Source of the DNA: Burkholderia sp. Ax-1724
Lineage (GTDB): Bacteria > Pseudomonadota > Gammaproteobacteria > Burkholderiales > Burkholderiaceae
Assembly: GCF_011752995.1 (NCBI RefSeq)
Contig: NZ_VWWL01000032.1
Location: 1-63,814, forward strand
DNA: 63,814 bases
Reading direction: 5' to 3'
Made by a program: the position numbers and the translations under genes
Notes under the pieces: generated by a model
The model's database searches: none
Told to the model about the DNA's origin: nothing
What the model saw: the letters and a program-made list of their open reading frames with translations, nothing else
In this document: positions 53,307 to 62,180 of the stretch, piece by piece
Layout: every line of letters starts with the position of its first letter
Numbering within the stretch: the stretch's first letter is position 1

Positions 53307-55330
53307 CAGTCCACCTCCAGCGCGACCTGCCTGTCGGCGTTTGCACCGACGCCGGCCGCCACGGCGGCACCGCCGCCGTTACGTTTCTCTTCAATCAGCG
53401 CGACAGTGTCGGCCGGAATGTAATAGCCCTCGTTGTCCTGGAAGCTGTAGATGATCACGGTGCCGATCGCGCCGACAAAGCCGATGATCGCCAGCCACCA
53501 GATGTGCCACACGCCGGCAAAGCCGAGCACCAGCGAGAACAGACCCACCAGCAGACCCGCGGACGTATTCGACGGCATGTGAATGTCGCGATACGCCGGC
53601 ACCTTCTGGACGCCCTTGCGCGACTTCATTTCGCTGAACGCGTCGAGCGAGCGGATCGTCGGGATATGCGCGAAGTTATAAGCCGGCGGCGGCGAGCTCG
53701 TCGCCCATTCCAGCGTATGACCGTCCCACGGATCGCCCGTGAGGTCGCGGTTTTGCGGCAGGTTGCGATCGCGGATGCTGACGAACAACTGCAGCAACTG
53801 GCAGGCGATACCGATCGCGATCAGCACCGCGCCGAACGCGGCGGCGATCAGCCACGGATGCCATGCCGGGTTGTCGTAGTGATTCAGACGGCGCGTCATG
53901 CCCATGAAGCCGAGCACGTAGAGCGGCATGAACGCGACCCAGAAGCCGATCTGCCAGAACCAGAACGCGGCCTTGCCGAGCTTCTCGTTGAGCTTGAAGC
54001 CGAACGCCTTCGGGAACCAGTAGTTGAAGCCGGCCAGATAGCCGAACAGCACGCCACCGATAATCACGTTGTGGAAGTGAGCGATCAGGAACAGGCTGTT
54101 GTGCAGCATGAAGTCCGCACCCGGAATCGCCAGCATCACACCGGTCATGCCGCCGATCGTGAACGTGACCATGAAGCCGAGGGTCCACAGAATCGGCGTC
54201 GTGAACTGCAGGCGGCCCTTGTAGATCGTGAACAGCCAGTTGAACACCTTAACGCCGGTCGGAATCGCAATCACCATCGTCGCGATACCGAAGAACGCGT
54301 TGACGTCGGCGCCCGAACCCATCGTGAAGAAGTGGTGCAGCCACACGAGGAACGACAGCACCATGATCGCGCAGGTCGCCCATACCATCGTCTTGTAGCC
54401 GAACAGCGGCTTCTTCGCGAAGGTCGCGACGACTTCCGAGAAGATACCGAACGCCGGCAGGATCAGGATGTACACCTCGGGGTGACCCCAGGCCCAGATC
54501 AGGTTCAGGTACAGCATCGCGTTGCCGCCGGCTTCGTTCGTGAAGAAGTGCATGCCGAGGTAGCGGTCGAGACCGAGCAGCGCGAGCGTGACGGTCAGGA
54601 TCGGGAACGACGCCATGATCAGCACGTTCGTGCACAGCGCGGTCCACGTGAACACCGGCATCTTCATGAACGACATGCCGGGCGCGCGCATCTTCACGAT
54701 CGTCACGAAGAAGTTCACGCCGGTCAGCAAGGTGCCGATACCGGAGAGCTGCAGGCTCCACAGGTAATAGTCGACGCCGACGCCGGGGCTGAACTGCAAT
54801 TCGGACAGCGGCGGATAAGCGAGCCAGCCGGTCTGGCCGAATTCGCCGATCACGAGCGAGACGTTGATCAGGATCGCGCTGACCGCCGTCATCCAGAAGC
54901 TCAGCGAGTTGATGAACGGGAACGCGACGTCGCGCGCGCCGATCTGCAGCGGCACGACGAGGTTCATCAGGCCGACCATGAACGTCATCGCCATGAAGAA
55001 GATCATGATGACGCCGTGCGCGGTGAAGATCTGGTCGTAGTGATGCGGCGGCAGAAAGCCCGGGCTCAGATAGGCCAGTGCCAGCTGCATGCGCATCATG
55101 ATCGCGTCGGCGAAACCGCGCAGCAGCATGATGAAGGCGATGACGATATACATCACACCGATCTTCTTATGATCGACGGACGTCAGCCATTCGCTCCACA
55201 GGTAGCGCCATTTGCCGAGATACGTGATTGCGCCGAGCACGGCCAGCGCGGCGAGCACCATGCCGGCGCCTGCCGTGACGATGATTGGCTCGTGATACGG
55301 GATCGCATCGAGCGTTAGTTTTCCGAACAT
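53306..55330 (-). CDS. cyoB: Cytochrome o ubiquinol oxidase subunit I (catalytic)
   Basis: A 674-residue heme-copper oxidase catalytic subunit, close to E. coli CyoB in length. Redox ligands are visible: His in TAHGVIMIFFMAMT (low-spin heme), the Cu-B His and cross-linked Tyr in WGHPEVYILILPAFG, the His pair in WLHHFFTMG, and the heme His pair in LIAHFHNVIIGG. It oxidises ubiquinol, reduces oxygen to water and pumps protons. It lies three bases after cyoA. Confidence 0.95.
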   Translation of the reverse strand: MFGKLTLDAIPYHEPIIVTAGAGMVLAALAVLGAITYLGKWRYLWSEWLTSVDHKKIGVMYIVIAFIMLLRGFADAIMMRMQLALAYLSPGFLPPHHYDQIFTAHGVIMIFFMAMTFMVGLMNLVVPLQIGARDVAFPFINSLSFWMTAVSAILINVSLVIGEFGQTGWLAYPPLSELQFSPGVGVDYYLWSLQLSGIGTLLTGVNFFVTIVKMRAPGMSFMKMPVFTWTALCTNVLIMASFPILTVTLALLGLDRYLGMHFFTNEAGGNAMLYLNLIWAWGHPEVYILILPAFGIFSEVVATFAKKPLFGYKTMVWATCAIMVLSFLVWLHHFFTMGSGADVNAFFGIATMVIAIPTGVKVFNWLFTIYKGRLQFTTPILWTLGFMVTFTIGGMTGVMLAIPGADFMLHNSLFLIAHFHNVIIGGVLFGYLAGFNYWFPKAFGFKLNEKLGKAAFWFWQIGFWVAFMPLYVLGFMGMTRRLNHYDNPAWHPWLIAAAFGAVLIAIGIACQLLQLFVSIRDRNLPQNRDLTGDPWDGHTLEWATSSPPPAYNFAHIPTIRSLDAFSEMKSRKGVQKVPAYRDIHMPSNTSAGLLVGLFSLVLGFAGVWHIWWLAIIGFVGAIGTVIIYSFQDNEGYYIPADTVALIEEKRNGGGAAVAAGVGANADRQVALEVD

Positions 55331-55333
55331 GCG

Positions 55334-56233
55334 TTACCCCTTAGGCGCACAGTTGGCGTCCTTCATGTCGTCGAGGACGTTGCCGTTGTTGTATCGCGCA
55401 ATGATGTTGTTGAAGAGCTTCGGATCGACGGTCGAGAAGTAGCGCACCGGGTCCTTCTCGCTCGGCTCCGACACCGCGTGATAGCGGTCCATGTCGAGGC
55501 GGTCCGAGGAAGCGCGCACCTTGGCGACCCATGCGTTGAAGTCTTCAGGCGACGTCGCGAGCGCGCGGAACTTCATGTCCGAGAAGCCCTTGCCGCTGAA
55601 GTTCGCGGTGAGGCCCGCGTAGTCGCCGGCGTGGTCGGCAATCAGGTGCAGGCGCGTTTGCATGCCGGCCATCGCATAGATCTGGCCGCCCAGCTGCGGG
55701 ATGAAGAACGAGTTCATCACCGTGTCCGACGTGATACGGAAGTTGACCGGCGTGCCGACCGGGAACGCCAGCTGGTTCACCGACGCGATGCCGAGGTCCG
55801 GATAGATGAACAGCCATTTCCAGTCGAGCGCGACGACTTCGACGTTGATCGGCTTGACCTGCGACTCGAGCGGACGATACGGATCGAGCTCATGCGTGCT
55901 CTTCCACGTCAACACGGCGAGGAACAGAATGATCAGCGCCGGAATCGTCCAGACGGCGATTTCGACAGCCGTCGAATGAGTCCAACCCGGACGGTATTCG
56001 GCGTTCCTGTTCGACGCGCGATAACGCCATGCGAACAGCAGCGTCAGCGCGATGACCGGAATCACCACGATCAGCATGGCCCACGTGGAAGTCGCGATCA
56101 GATCGCGCTCCGCCACGCCCACACTCCCCTTCGGATTCAGAATATCGAGGTTGCTGCAACCCGAAAGCAGCAACATGAGACCGGCGGAAAGAAAGCTTGC
56201 CGATCCTCGCAGAGCGCGCCCTTTCATATCCAC
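55334..56233 (-). CDS. cyoA: Cytochrome o ubiquinol oxidase subunit II
   Basis: A 299-residue lipoprotein subunit. It has a signal with lipobox (LMLLLSGCSNLD), two membrane helices (WAMLIVVIPVIALTLLFAWR, VEIAVWTIPALIILFLAVLT) and a periplasmic cupredoxin domain (VEVVALDWKWLFIYPDLGIA, MNSFFIPQLGGQIYAM). The Cu-A ligands of cytochrome c oxidases are absent, as expected for a quinol oxidase. It is the first gene of cyoABCD, with a candidate operator and promoter just upstream. Confidence 0.94.
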   Translation of the reverse strand: MDMKGRALRGSASFLSAGLMLLLSGCSNLDILNPKGSVGVAERDLIATSTWAMLIVVIPVIALTLLFAWRYRASNRNAEYRPGWTHSTAVEIAVWTIPALIILFLAVLTWKSTHELDPYRPLESQVKPINVEVVALDWKWLFIYPDLGIASVNQLAFPVGTPVNFRITSDTVMNSFFIPQLGGQIYAMAGMQTRLHLIADHAGDYAGLTANFSGKGFSDMKFRALATSPEDFNAWVAKVRASSDRLDMDRYHAVSEPSEKDPVRYFSTVDPKLFNNIIARYNNGNVLDDMKDANCAPKG

Positions 56234-56294
56234 AGCCTCTTTTTTACGACTTCAACGAACGTCATTCGACGGCTCTCCATAAATAAGCGCTCGC

Positions 56295-56329
56295 ATAATA
56301 GGGGCGCGCCGAGTGTCGATAAACACTCG
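56295..56329 (-). promoter_or_regulatory. Candidate cyo promoter with overlapping inverted repeat
   Basis: On the minus strand, TATTAT (56300-56295) is a possible -10 about 62 bases before cyoA. The -35 region and spacer overlap a perfect inverted repeat CGAGTGT-N6-ACACTCG (56310-56329), a plausible repressor or activator site. The -35 match itself is weak. The rest of the 56234-56616 gap shows no gene. Confidence 0.4.
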
Positions 56330-56566
56330 ATTTAGCAACGATCTATTGCGCCGTAACGCTGTGTGACACGTTGCCGCACACCTATTTGCGAGCGTCATTT
56401 GCGGTGCTCCGGAACGAAGCACCGAAAACGTTGACGCAGCGCAAAGTCCCTCGAAAAAAACACGGGCAATACCTGTGGCCCGGCGCGAGTCCGAGCGATC
56501 GCGCCACGCGTGCCGTGTGTCATGTGCCTAAGGGATCTGTTGCGATGCGTAAGAGCGCATGTGCGT

Positions 56567-56596
56567 TTGCCGCATCCTCGGGTAGGGATGCGGCAA
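56567..56596 (-). terminator. Hairpin after the NuoM-like gene (no U-tract)
   Basis: A perfect 11-bp stem TTGCCGCATCC / GGATGCGGCAA with an 8-base loop, about 20-50 bases after the stop of the NuoM-like gene. There is no T-run after it on the minus strand, so it may be a rho-dependent or 3'-stabilising structure rather than an intrinsic terminator. Confidence 0.45.
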
Positions 56597-56616
56597 CGGC
56601 CCTGCGCTTCGTTCTT

Positions 56617-58176
56617 TTAACCGGGGGTATGTACCGCGGTCGCGGCGACCGGCTCGGGCGCCGCAGCTTGCAGATGTTCGCCGCCGTCCGTCGGTACGGA
56701 ATCCGAAGGAAGTGCGGAGCGTTCCGATTGCGCAAGCAGCGTGCCGACCGACGGGTCGATCGCATCGGTGAACGGCTTCGGATCGAGACCGATCGCGAGC
56801 ACGAGCAGCCCCATCGCGCCGAGCAGCACGAACTCGCGCTTGCCGAGGTCCTTCAGCTTCGCGACGCGCGCGTTGGCGATCGCGCCGAAGATCACGCGCT
56901 TGTACATCCACAGCGTGTAGGCCGCGCTCAGGATCAGCGTGGTCGCGGCGATCGCGCCGATCCAGAAGTTGAAGCGGATCGCGCCCATCAGCACCATGAA
57001 TTCGCCGACGAAACCCGAGGTGCCCGGTAAGCCGATGTTCGCCATCGAGAACAGCATCACGAAGGCGGCAAAGCGCGGCATCGTGTTGGCGACGCCGCCG
57101 TATTCGGCAATCGACGCGCTCTTCGTGCGATCGTAGAGCATGCCGGTGCACAACAGCATCGCGCCGGACACCACGCCGTACGAGATCATCTGCACGATCG
57201 CGCCCGACTGGCCGAAGCGGTTGAAGACGAACAGGCCGAGCGTGACGAGGCCCATGTGCGCGACCGTCGAATACGCGAGCAGGCGGCGCATATCGGTTTG
57301 CACGAGTGCGAGCAGGCTCGAATAGATCACGGCGACGAGCGACAGCGTAATCATCATCGGCGCGAAGAAGTGGCTTGCCTGCGGTGCGATCGGCAAGGCG
57401 AAACGCAGCAGACCATAGCCGCCGATCTTCAGCATGCCGATCATCACGGCGGCGCCGGTCGGGCCGTCGAGGTGGACGTCGGGCAGCCACGTATGCAGCG
57501 GCCACATCGGCACCTTCACGCCGAACGCGGCGAGGAAGCCGAGGAAGATCAGCGCCTGCGGCACCATCGCGATCGGCGTGTCGCGCCACACGGCGAGGTC
57601 GAAGCTGTGCGTCTGGCTGTACAGATAGAGCAGCGACATCAGCATCATCAGCGAGCCGAGGAACGACACGAAGAAGAACTTCACCGCCGCATACGAACGG
57701 TTCCTGTGGCCGTAGGTGCCGATCAGCAGATACAGCGGAATCAGCGTCGCTTCGAAGGCGACGAAGAACATCATGCCGTCGAGCGACGTGAACACGCCCT
57801 GCATGAAACCCGACAGCATCAGGAACGCGCCGAAGTACTGCGCGGTGCGCTGCGTGATCGATTCCCACGAGGCGATCACGATGATGATCGTGGTGAGCGC
57901 GGTCAGCGCGACGAGCCACAGCGAAATCCCGTCCACTCCCACATGCCAGGCGATGTCGAACGTCGGCGACCAGCGGACGTTTTCGACGAACTGCATCGAC
58001 GTCACGTCGTTGCGGAAATTCGTCACGAGCGGAATCACCGGCAGGAAACCCGCCACCGCGCCGATCAGCGCGAGCCAGCGCGTGCGGTTACGCGCCGCGT
58101 CGGACCCGGCACGCAAAACCACGAGCCCGGCGACAATGGGAATCCAGATGAGAAGACTTAGAAAAGGCAATGGCAT
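56617..58176 (-). CDS. Orphan NADH-quinone oxidoreductase subunit M-like antiporter subunit
   Basis: A 519-residue, about 14-helix membrane protein of the NuoM/MrpD family. Key proton-channel residues are kept: Glu142 in FEATLIPLYLLIG, Lys221 in FGVKVPMWPLHTWLP, Lys250 in GMLKIGGYGLLRF and Glu392 in GFVGEFMVLMG, so it reads as a genuine NuoM-type subunit rather than a decayed one. No other nuo, mrp or hyf gene is near. The C-terminal 35 residues are an Ala/Pro/Ser-rich tail not usual for NuoM. It stands between cyoABCD and an ABC system; whether it joins complex I or a separate complex is unknown. Confidence 0.85.
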   Translation of the reverse strand: MPLPFLSLLIWIPIVAGLVVLRAGSDAARNRTRWLALIGAVAGFLPVIPLVTNFRNDVTSMQFVENVRWSPTFDIAWHVGVDGISLWLVALTALTTIIIVIASWESITQRTAQYFGAFLMLSGFMQGVFTSLDGMMFFVAFEATLIPLYLLIGTYGHRNRSYAAVKFFFVSFLGSLMMLMSLLYLYSQTHSFDLAVWRDTPIAMVPQALIFLGFLAAFGVKVPMWPLHTWLPDVHLDGPTGAAVMIGMLKIGGYGLLRFALPIAPQASHFFAPMMITLSLVAVIYSSLLALVQTDMRRLLAYSTVAHMGLVTLGLFVFNRFGQSGAIVQMISYGVVSGAMLLCTGMLYDRTKSASIAEYGGVANTMPRFAAFVMLFSMANIGLPGTSGFVGEFMVLMGAIRFNFWIGAIAATTLILSAAYTLWMYKRVIFGAIANARVAKLKDLGKREFVLLGAMGLLVLAIGLDPKPFTDAIDPSVGTLLAQSERSALPSDSVPTDGGEHLQAAAPEPVAATAVHTPG

Positions 58177-58427
58177 GTGCTCTGTCAGAACTTGAAGTAC
58201 AAAACGCCGCGTCAGCGCCCTTGGAAACGGCCGGCGATGAAATGGATACGTAAGCTGGAGTTCGCTGAAACCGGCGTGCAGACGGGGTTTTCCGCTACAC
58301 GTTTACCCGCAGTCGAATGACCAAAGGGTGGGAGATTACCAAGATAAGAATAATTTTGCAGCGCAGCAGCGCCGGAATCCGCGCCACAATAGATTGTTGC
58401 CCCTCGAACACTTGCAAAACGCATGAA

Positions 58428-58445
58428 AATGTGCGCTTGCACATT
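58428..58445. promoter_or_regulatory. Perfect inverted repeat, operator-like
   Basis: AATGTGC-GCTT-GCACATT, a 7-bp perfect palindrome with a 4-base spacer, typical in size of a dimeric regulator site. It lies about 270 bases from the NuoM-like start and about 417 from the ABC ATPase start. Confidence 0.4.
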
Positions 58446-58457
58446 GTTACAGATCAA
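58444..58457. promoter_or_regulatory. FNR/ANR-like box
   Basis: TTGTT-ACAG-ATCAA matches the FNR/ANR consensus TTGAT-N4-ATCAA at nine of ten positions. It partly overlaps the adjacent inverted repeat. Oxygen-responsive control would make sense next to a quinol oxidase and a NuoM-type gene, but the distance to either start is large. Confidence 0.35.
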
Positions 58458-58861
58458 TTTTCAGAGCTAAAAAATTTCGTCGCAAAAGCTCACAATTAGC
58501 GGTGAGTTGACAACTTTTAAGCGTTTGCTTTGTTTGTCGCCGGACCGGCTGGAACGGATCGTGCCCCGATGCGGGTGTTTCATCGGTGGCGATCCGGCGC
58601 CGATGACAGAAATTTTTGCTAAAAATAGATTAAAAAAAATTTTGTGCGGGGCCTCTAAATTCCTCTTGGAGAGCCGGGGAAAGTACCTGGCAGCGCTCGC
58701 CCCAAAGACGGCCCGGCGGTCCGCCTGACAATGCTCGGAGCTTCCATTTTCATTACGCATAACAGCGGCAAAGTGTGCGTGTCGCTGCACGAATTCGCGC
58801 CGCAAGGCACACTCGTTTCGCCGGCCGACTCCTCTGCCGGCCCTCTTCCGGACCTCTTCGC

Positions 58862-59611
58862 ATGGCGCTTCGTGACGACCCCGCGGTTCCCGCACTCGAA
58901 TGCCGAGGACTGAGCAAACGGTACGGCGCCGGCCGCATCGTGCTGGCGCAGCTCGATTTCACGCTCGCGGCGGGCGAGTTCGTCGCGATCATGGGCGACT
59001 CGGGGGTCGGCAAATCGACGCTGCTCAATCTGATTGCCGGGCTCGACCACGCGGATAGCGGCAGCATCCTGATCGACGGCCGCGCCATTGGCGAACTCGA
59101 CGACGACGCGGCGACGCGCCTGCGCCGGCAAAAACTCGGCTTCGTGTTCCAGGCCTTTCATGTGCTGCCGCATCTGACGCTCGCGCAGAACGTCGCGCTG
59201 CCGCTGCTGCTCAACGATCTGCCGGCCGCCGGCGCGCCCGGAATGCTCGCCGCGGTCGGTCTCGGCGGCCGCGGCGACGACTTTCCGCGCGATCTGTCCG
59301 GCGGCGAACTGCAGCGCGTCGCGATAGCGCGGGCGCTCGTGCATCGTCCGACACTGATTCTCGCCGACGAACCGACCGGCAACCTCGACCCGGCGACCGC
59401 GCACGATGTGCTCGGCCTGTTTCGCGCGCAGAGCAAGGCGACTGGCGCGGCGACGATCATGGTCACACATTCGGAAGCCGCGGCCGCGGTAGCCGACCGC
59501 GTCCTGAGGTTGAGCGACGGCGGCCTGCATGCCGCGCCGCTGCAACCCGCGCCTGCGAGCGGCGCGCTCGCGCAGGCAAGCGCCGTTCGCGCGACCGGTG
59601 ATGCGCGCTGA
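58862..59611 (+). CDS. ABC transporter ATP-binding protein (LolD/AttE-like)
   Basis: A 249-residue ATPase of the MacB/LolD group. Walker A is MGDSGVGKSTLLNLIAG, the Q-loop KLGFVFQAFHVLPHLT, signature DLSGGELQRVAIARAL, Walker B LILADEPTGNLDPAT and the switch His in MVTHSEAAA. The ATG at 58862 precedes the conserved core; a longer frame to 58775 lacks family similarity. Its 3' end overlaps the permease gene by 11 bases. With the permease and the exported lipocalin-like protein it resembles the AttEFGH-type system, which is thought to handle lipids or lipid-linked molecules at the envelope. Confidence 0.9.
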   Translation: MALRDDPAVPALECRGLSKRYGAGRIVLAQLDFTLAAGEFVAIMGDSGVGKSTLLNLIAGLDHADSGSILIDGRAIGELDDDAATRLRRQKLGFVFQAFHVLPHLTLAQNVALPLLLNDLPAAGAPGMLAAVGLGGRGDDFPRDLSGGELQRVAIARALVHRPTLILADEPTGNLDPATAHDVLGLFRAQSKATGAATIMVTHSEAAAAVADRVLRLSDGGLHAAPLQPAPASGALAQASAVRATGDAR

Positions 59612-62180
59612 GATCGGCTCTGGGCCGCACACGGCGGGACATCGCGTGCTCGCGCGCTGGCTGCTCGGCGCCGAATGGCGTAGCCATCGCGGACGCGCCC
59701 TCGTTGCCATTGCGACGATCGCGCTCGGCGTGGCGCTCGGTTACGCGGTGCAACTGATCAACAGCGCGGCCTTCAACGAATTCTCGGCAGCCGCGCGCAG
59801 CCTGTCCGGCGAAGCCGACCTGCAGGTGCGCGGCGCGCAGCCGTTTGTCGACGAATCGATCTATGCGCGTCTGTCGAACGATCCGCAGGTAGCGCTCGCG
59901 AGTCCCGTGCTCGCGCTCGATGTCATGGTGCCGGGCCGCGACGGCGCGCTACCGGTGCTCGGCATCGACGTGTTCAAGGCGAGCCGGATCACACCCGATC
60001 TGATCGGCGTGCCGTCGCCAGACCGCCCGTTCGATACGCTCGCTTCCGATACGCTGTTTCTGTCGCCAGCCGCGCAACGATGGCTGAACCTCAAGACCGG
60101 CGATGCCGTGACGCTGCGAAGCGGCACGTCGAGCGTGCGTCTGCGCGTCGCGGGCGGGCTCGCGAGAACGCGGCCGGGCCAGCGGCTCGCGGTGATGGAT
60201 ATCGCCGCCGCGCAGTGGAGATTCGGAAAGGTGGGCAAGCTCTCGCGCGTCGACGTGCAGCTCGCGCGCGGCGTCGACCGGCCACGCTTCAAGCGCGATC
60301 TGCAAGCACGGCTCGGCAATCCGTGGATCGTCGCCGAGGCGCGCGACACCGAGAACCGCACCGATCGCCTGTCGCGCGCTTATCGGATCAATATGAACGT
60401 ACTGGCGCTGGTCGCGCTTTTCACGGGCGCGTTCCTCGTGTTTTCGACGCAGGCGTTGAGTGTCGTGCGACGCCGCTCGCAGTTCGCGATGCTGCGCGTG
60501 CTCGGACTCACGCGCGCCCGGCTGCTGCGGCAGATCCTGCTGGAAGGCACCTTGCTCGGGCTGCTCGGTTCGCTATGCGGCCTGGCGCTCGGCTACGCGA
60601 TGGCAAGCGGCGCACTGCGTTTTTTCGGCAGCGATCTGGGCGGTGGCTATTTTCCTGGCGTACAACCGCGAGTCGGTTTCGAGCCACTGGCGAGCCTGCT
60701 GTTTCTGATGCTCGGCGTTGCGGTATCGGTATTGGGCAGCATCGCACCGGCCGTCGATGCGGCGCGCGCGCATCCGGCCGCAGCGCTCAAGGCAGGCGCC
60801 GAAGAAGTCGCATTGGCGCGGCTCGCGACGCCCTGGCCCGCGCTTGCGTGCCTGCTTGTCGCCGGGGTTCTCACGCACTTGCCGCCGTGGTTCGATGCGC
60901 CGATTGCGGGCTATCTCGCCGTCGCCCTGCTGCTGGTCGGCGGCATTGCGCTGATGCCGCGCGTGACCGCGCTGATATTCCGCGCGGCAAGCCGCGCGGG
61001 CGGAATGCGACGCCGCTTCGGTGCAACCGGCACGCTCGCGATCGCGCGTCTCGCGAATGCGCCGGGCCACGCGTCGATCGCCATGGGCGGTGTGCTGTCG
61101 AGCTTCGCGCTGATCGTCGCGATGGCCATCATGGTGGCCAGCTTCCGCGTGTCCGTCGACGCATGGGTCACGCACCTGCTCTCCGCCGATCTGTACGTGC
61201 GCGTGGCATCGGGCGGCAATAGCGGCGATGCCGGCGGCTTGCGGCTCGACGAGCAGGCGCGGATCGCCGCGATTGCCGGCATCCGCAACGCTGCGTTCGC
61301 GCGCATCACGCATCTGACGCTAGATCCCGCCCAGCCCGACGTCACCCTGCTCGCCCGCGAAATCGACGCGGCCGATCCTGGCGCCACGCTACAGATGAGC
61401 GGCGCGATACTGTCGCCTGCCGCGTTTCACAGCGGCGAAATACCTGTTTGGGTATCCGAAGCAATGGTCGACCTGTATGGATACCGAACGGGTCAGCGTG
61501 TGCAATTGCCGCTTGGCGGACCTGCTCAGGTATTCGTCGTGGCCGGCGTGTGGCGCGATTACGCGCGCCAGAGCGGCGCTATCCAGATACGGCTCGCCGA
61601 TTATCGACGGCTGACCGGCGACACTCATGCAACCGATGCCGCCGTGACCGTCGAACCGGGTACGAGTGTCGAGCGCGTGATAGGCGGATTGCGCGCGCTG
61701 CCTTTCGGCGCATCGCTCTATCTATCTCAACCGGGCGAGATACGGGCGCGCACACTGGTGATCTTCGATCGCAGTTTCGCAGTAACTTATCTGCTCGAAG
61801 CGGTTGCGATCGTGATCGGTTTGTTCGGCGTCGCTGCAACGTTTTCCGCGCAGACGCTCGCGCGCACTCGCGAGTTCGGCATGCTTCGGCACGTTGGCGT
61901 GACTCGCGCACAAATTTTCGCGATCCTCGCCACGGAAGGCGGTCTGCTCACGGCGTGCGGTATTGCACTCGGCTTCGCGCTTGGCTTTGCAATCAGCCTG
62001 ATTCTCGTGTTCGTCGTCAATCCGCAGTCGTTTCATTGGAGCATGTCGTTGCACGTGCCGTGGATCGTGCTCGGCACGGTAGCGATGGTCATGCTGGTTT
62101 TGTCCTGCACGACGGCGGTCGTGGCAGGCCGGGGCGCCGTGTCGGTGGATGCGGTACGCGCGGTGAAGGAGGACTGGTGA
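59601..62180 (+). CDS. Long FtsX/MacB-type ABC permease
   Basis: An 859-residue permease with two FtsX-like halves. An N-terminal helix (ALVAIATIALGVALGYAVQL) precedes a periplasmic domain of about 200 residues, then a three-helix block (VLALVALFTGAFLVFSTQAL and following). A second unit follows with MGGVLSSFALIVAMAIMVAS, another periplasmic domain and a final block (FAVTYLLEAVAIVIGLFGVA to VLGTVAMVMLVLSCTTAVVA). The family extracts or pushes lipophilic substrates using mechanical force from the ATPase rather than forming a channel. Its stop TGA shares one base with the next gene's ATG, and AAGGAGG lies just before that ATG. Confidence 0.88.
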   Translation: MRAEIGSGPHTAGHRVLARWLLGAEWRSHRGRALVAIATIALGVALGYAVQLINSAAFNEFSAAARSLSGEADLQVRGAQPFVDESIYARLSNDPQVALASPVLALDVMVPGRDGALPVLGIDVFKASRITPDLIGVPSPDRPFDTLASDTLFLSPAAQRWLNLKTGDAVTLRSGTSSVRLRVAGGLARTRPGQRLAVMDIAAAQWRFGKVGKLSRVDVQLARGVDRPRFKRDLQARLGNPWIVAEARDTENRTDRLSRAYRINMNVLALVALFTGAFLVFSTQALSVVRRRSQFAMLRVLGLTRARLLRQILLEGTLLGLLGSLCGLALGYAMASGALRFFGSDLGGGYFPGVQPRVGFEPLASLLFLMLGVAVSVLGSIAPAVDAARAHPAAALKAGAEEVALARLATPWPALACLLVAGVLTHLPPWFDAPIAGYLAVALLLVGGIALMPRVTALIFRAASRAGGMRRRFGATGTLAIARLANAPGHASIAMGGVLSSFALIVAMAIMVASFRVSVDAWVTHLLSADLYVRVASGGNSGDAGGLRLDEQARIAAIAGIRNAAFARITHLTLDPAQPDVTLLAREIDAADPGATLQMSGAILSPAAFHSGEIPVWVSEAMVDLYGYRTGQRVQLPLGGPAQVFVVAGVWRDYARQSGAIQIRLADYRRLTGDTHATDAAVTVEPGTSVERVIGGLRALPFGASLYLSQPGEIRARTLVIFDRSFAVTYLLEAVAIVIGLFGVAATFSAQTLARTREFGMLRHVGVTRAQIFAILATEGGLLTACGIALGFALGFAISLILVFVVNPQSFHWSMSLHVPWIVLGTVAMVMLVLSCTTAVVAGRGAVSVDAVRAVKEDW

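Larger units (their letters stand above)
58177..58861. promoter_or_regulatory. Long AT-rich divergent intergenic region
   Basis: About 690 bases between the NuoM-like gene and the ABC ATPase gene, much richer in A/T than the rest of the window from about 58320 to 58660. It contains the inverted repeat and FNR-like box listed separately, and TTGACA at 58507-58512 on the plus strand, whose -10 at 17 bases (TTGTTT) is weak. No credible reading frame or RNA gene was seen. Confidence 0.5.

Noticed and set aside
53504..55318. 604-residue plus-strand frame opposite cyoB
   Set aside because: His/Asp/Arg-rich shadow of a strongly conserved membrane protein gene.
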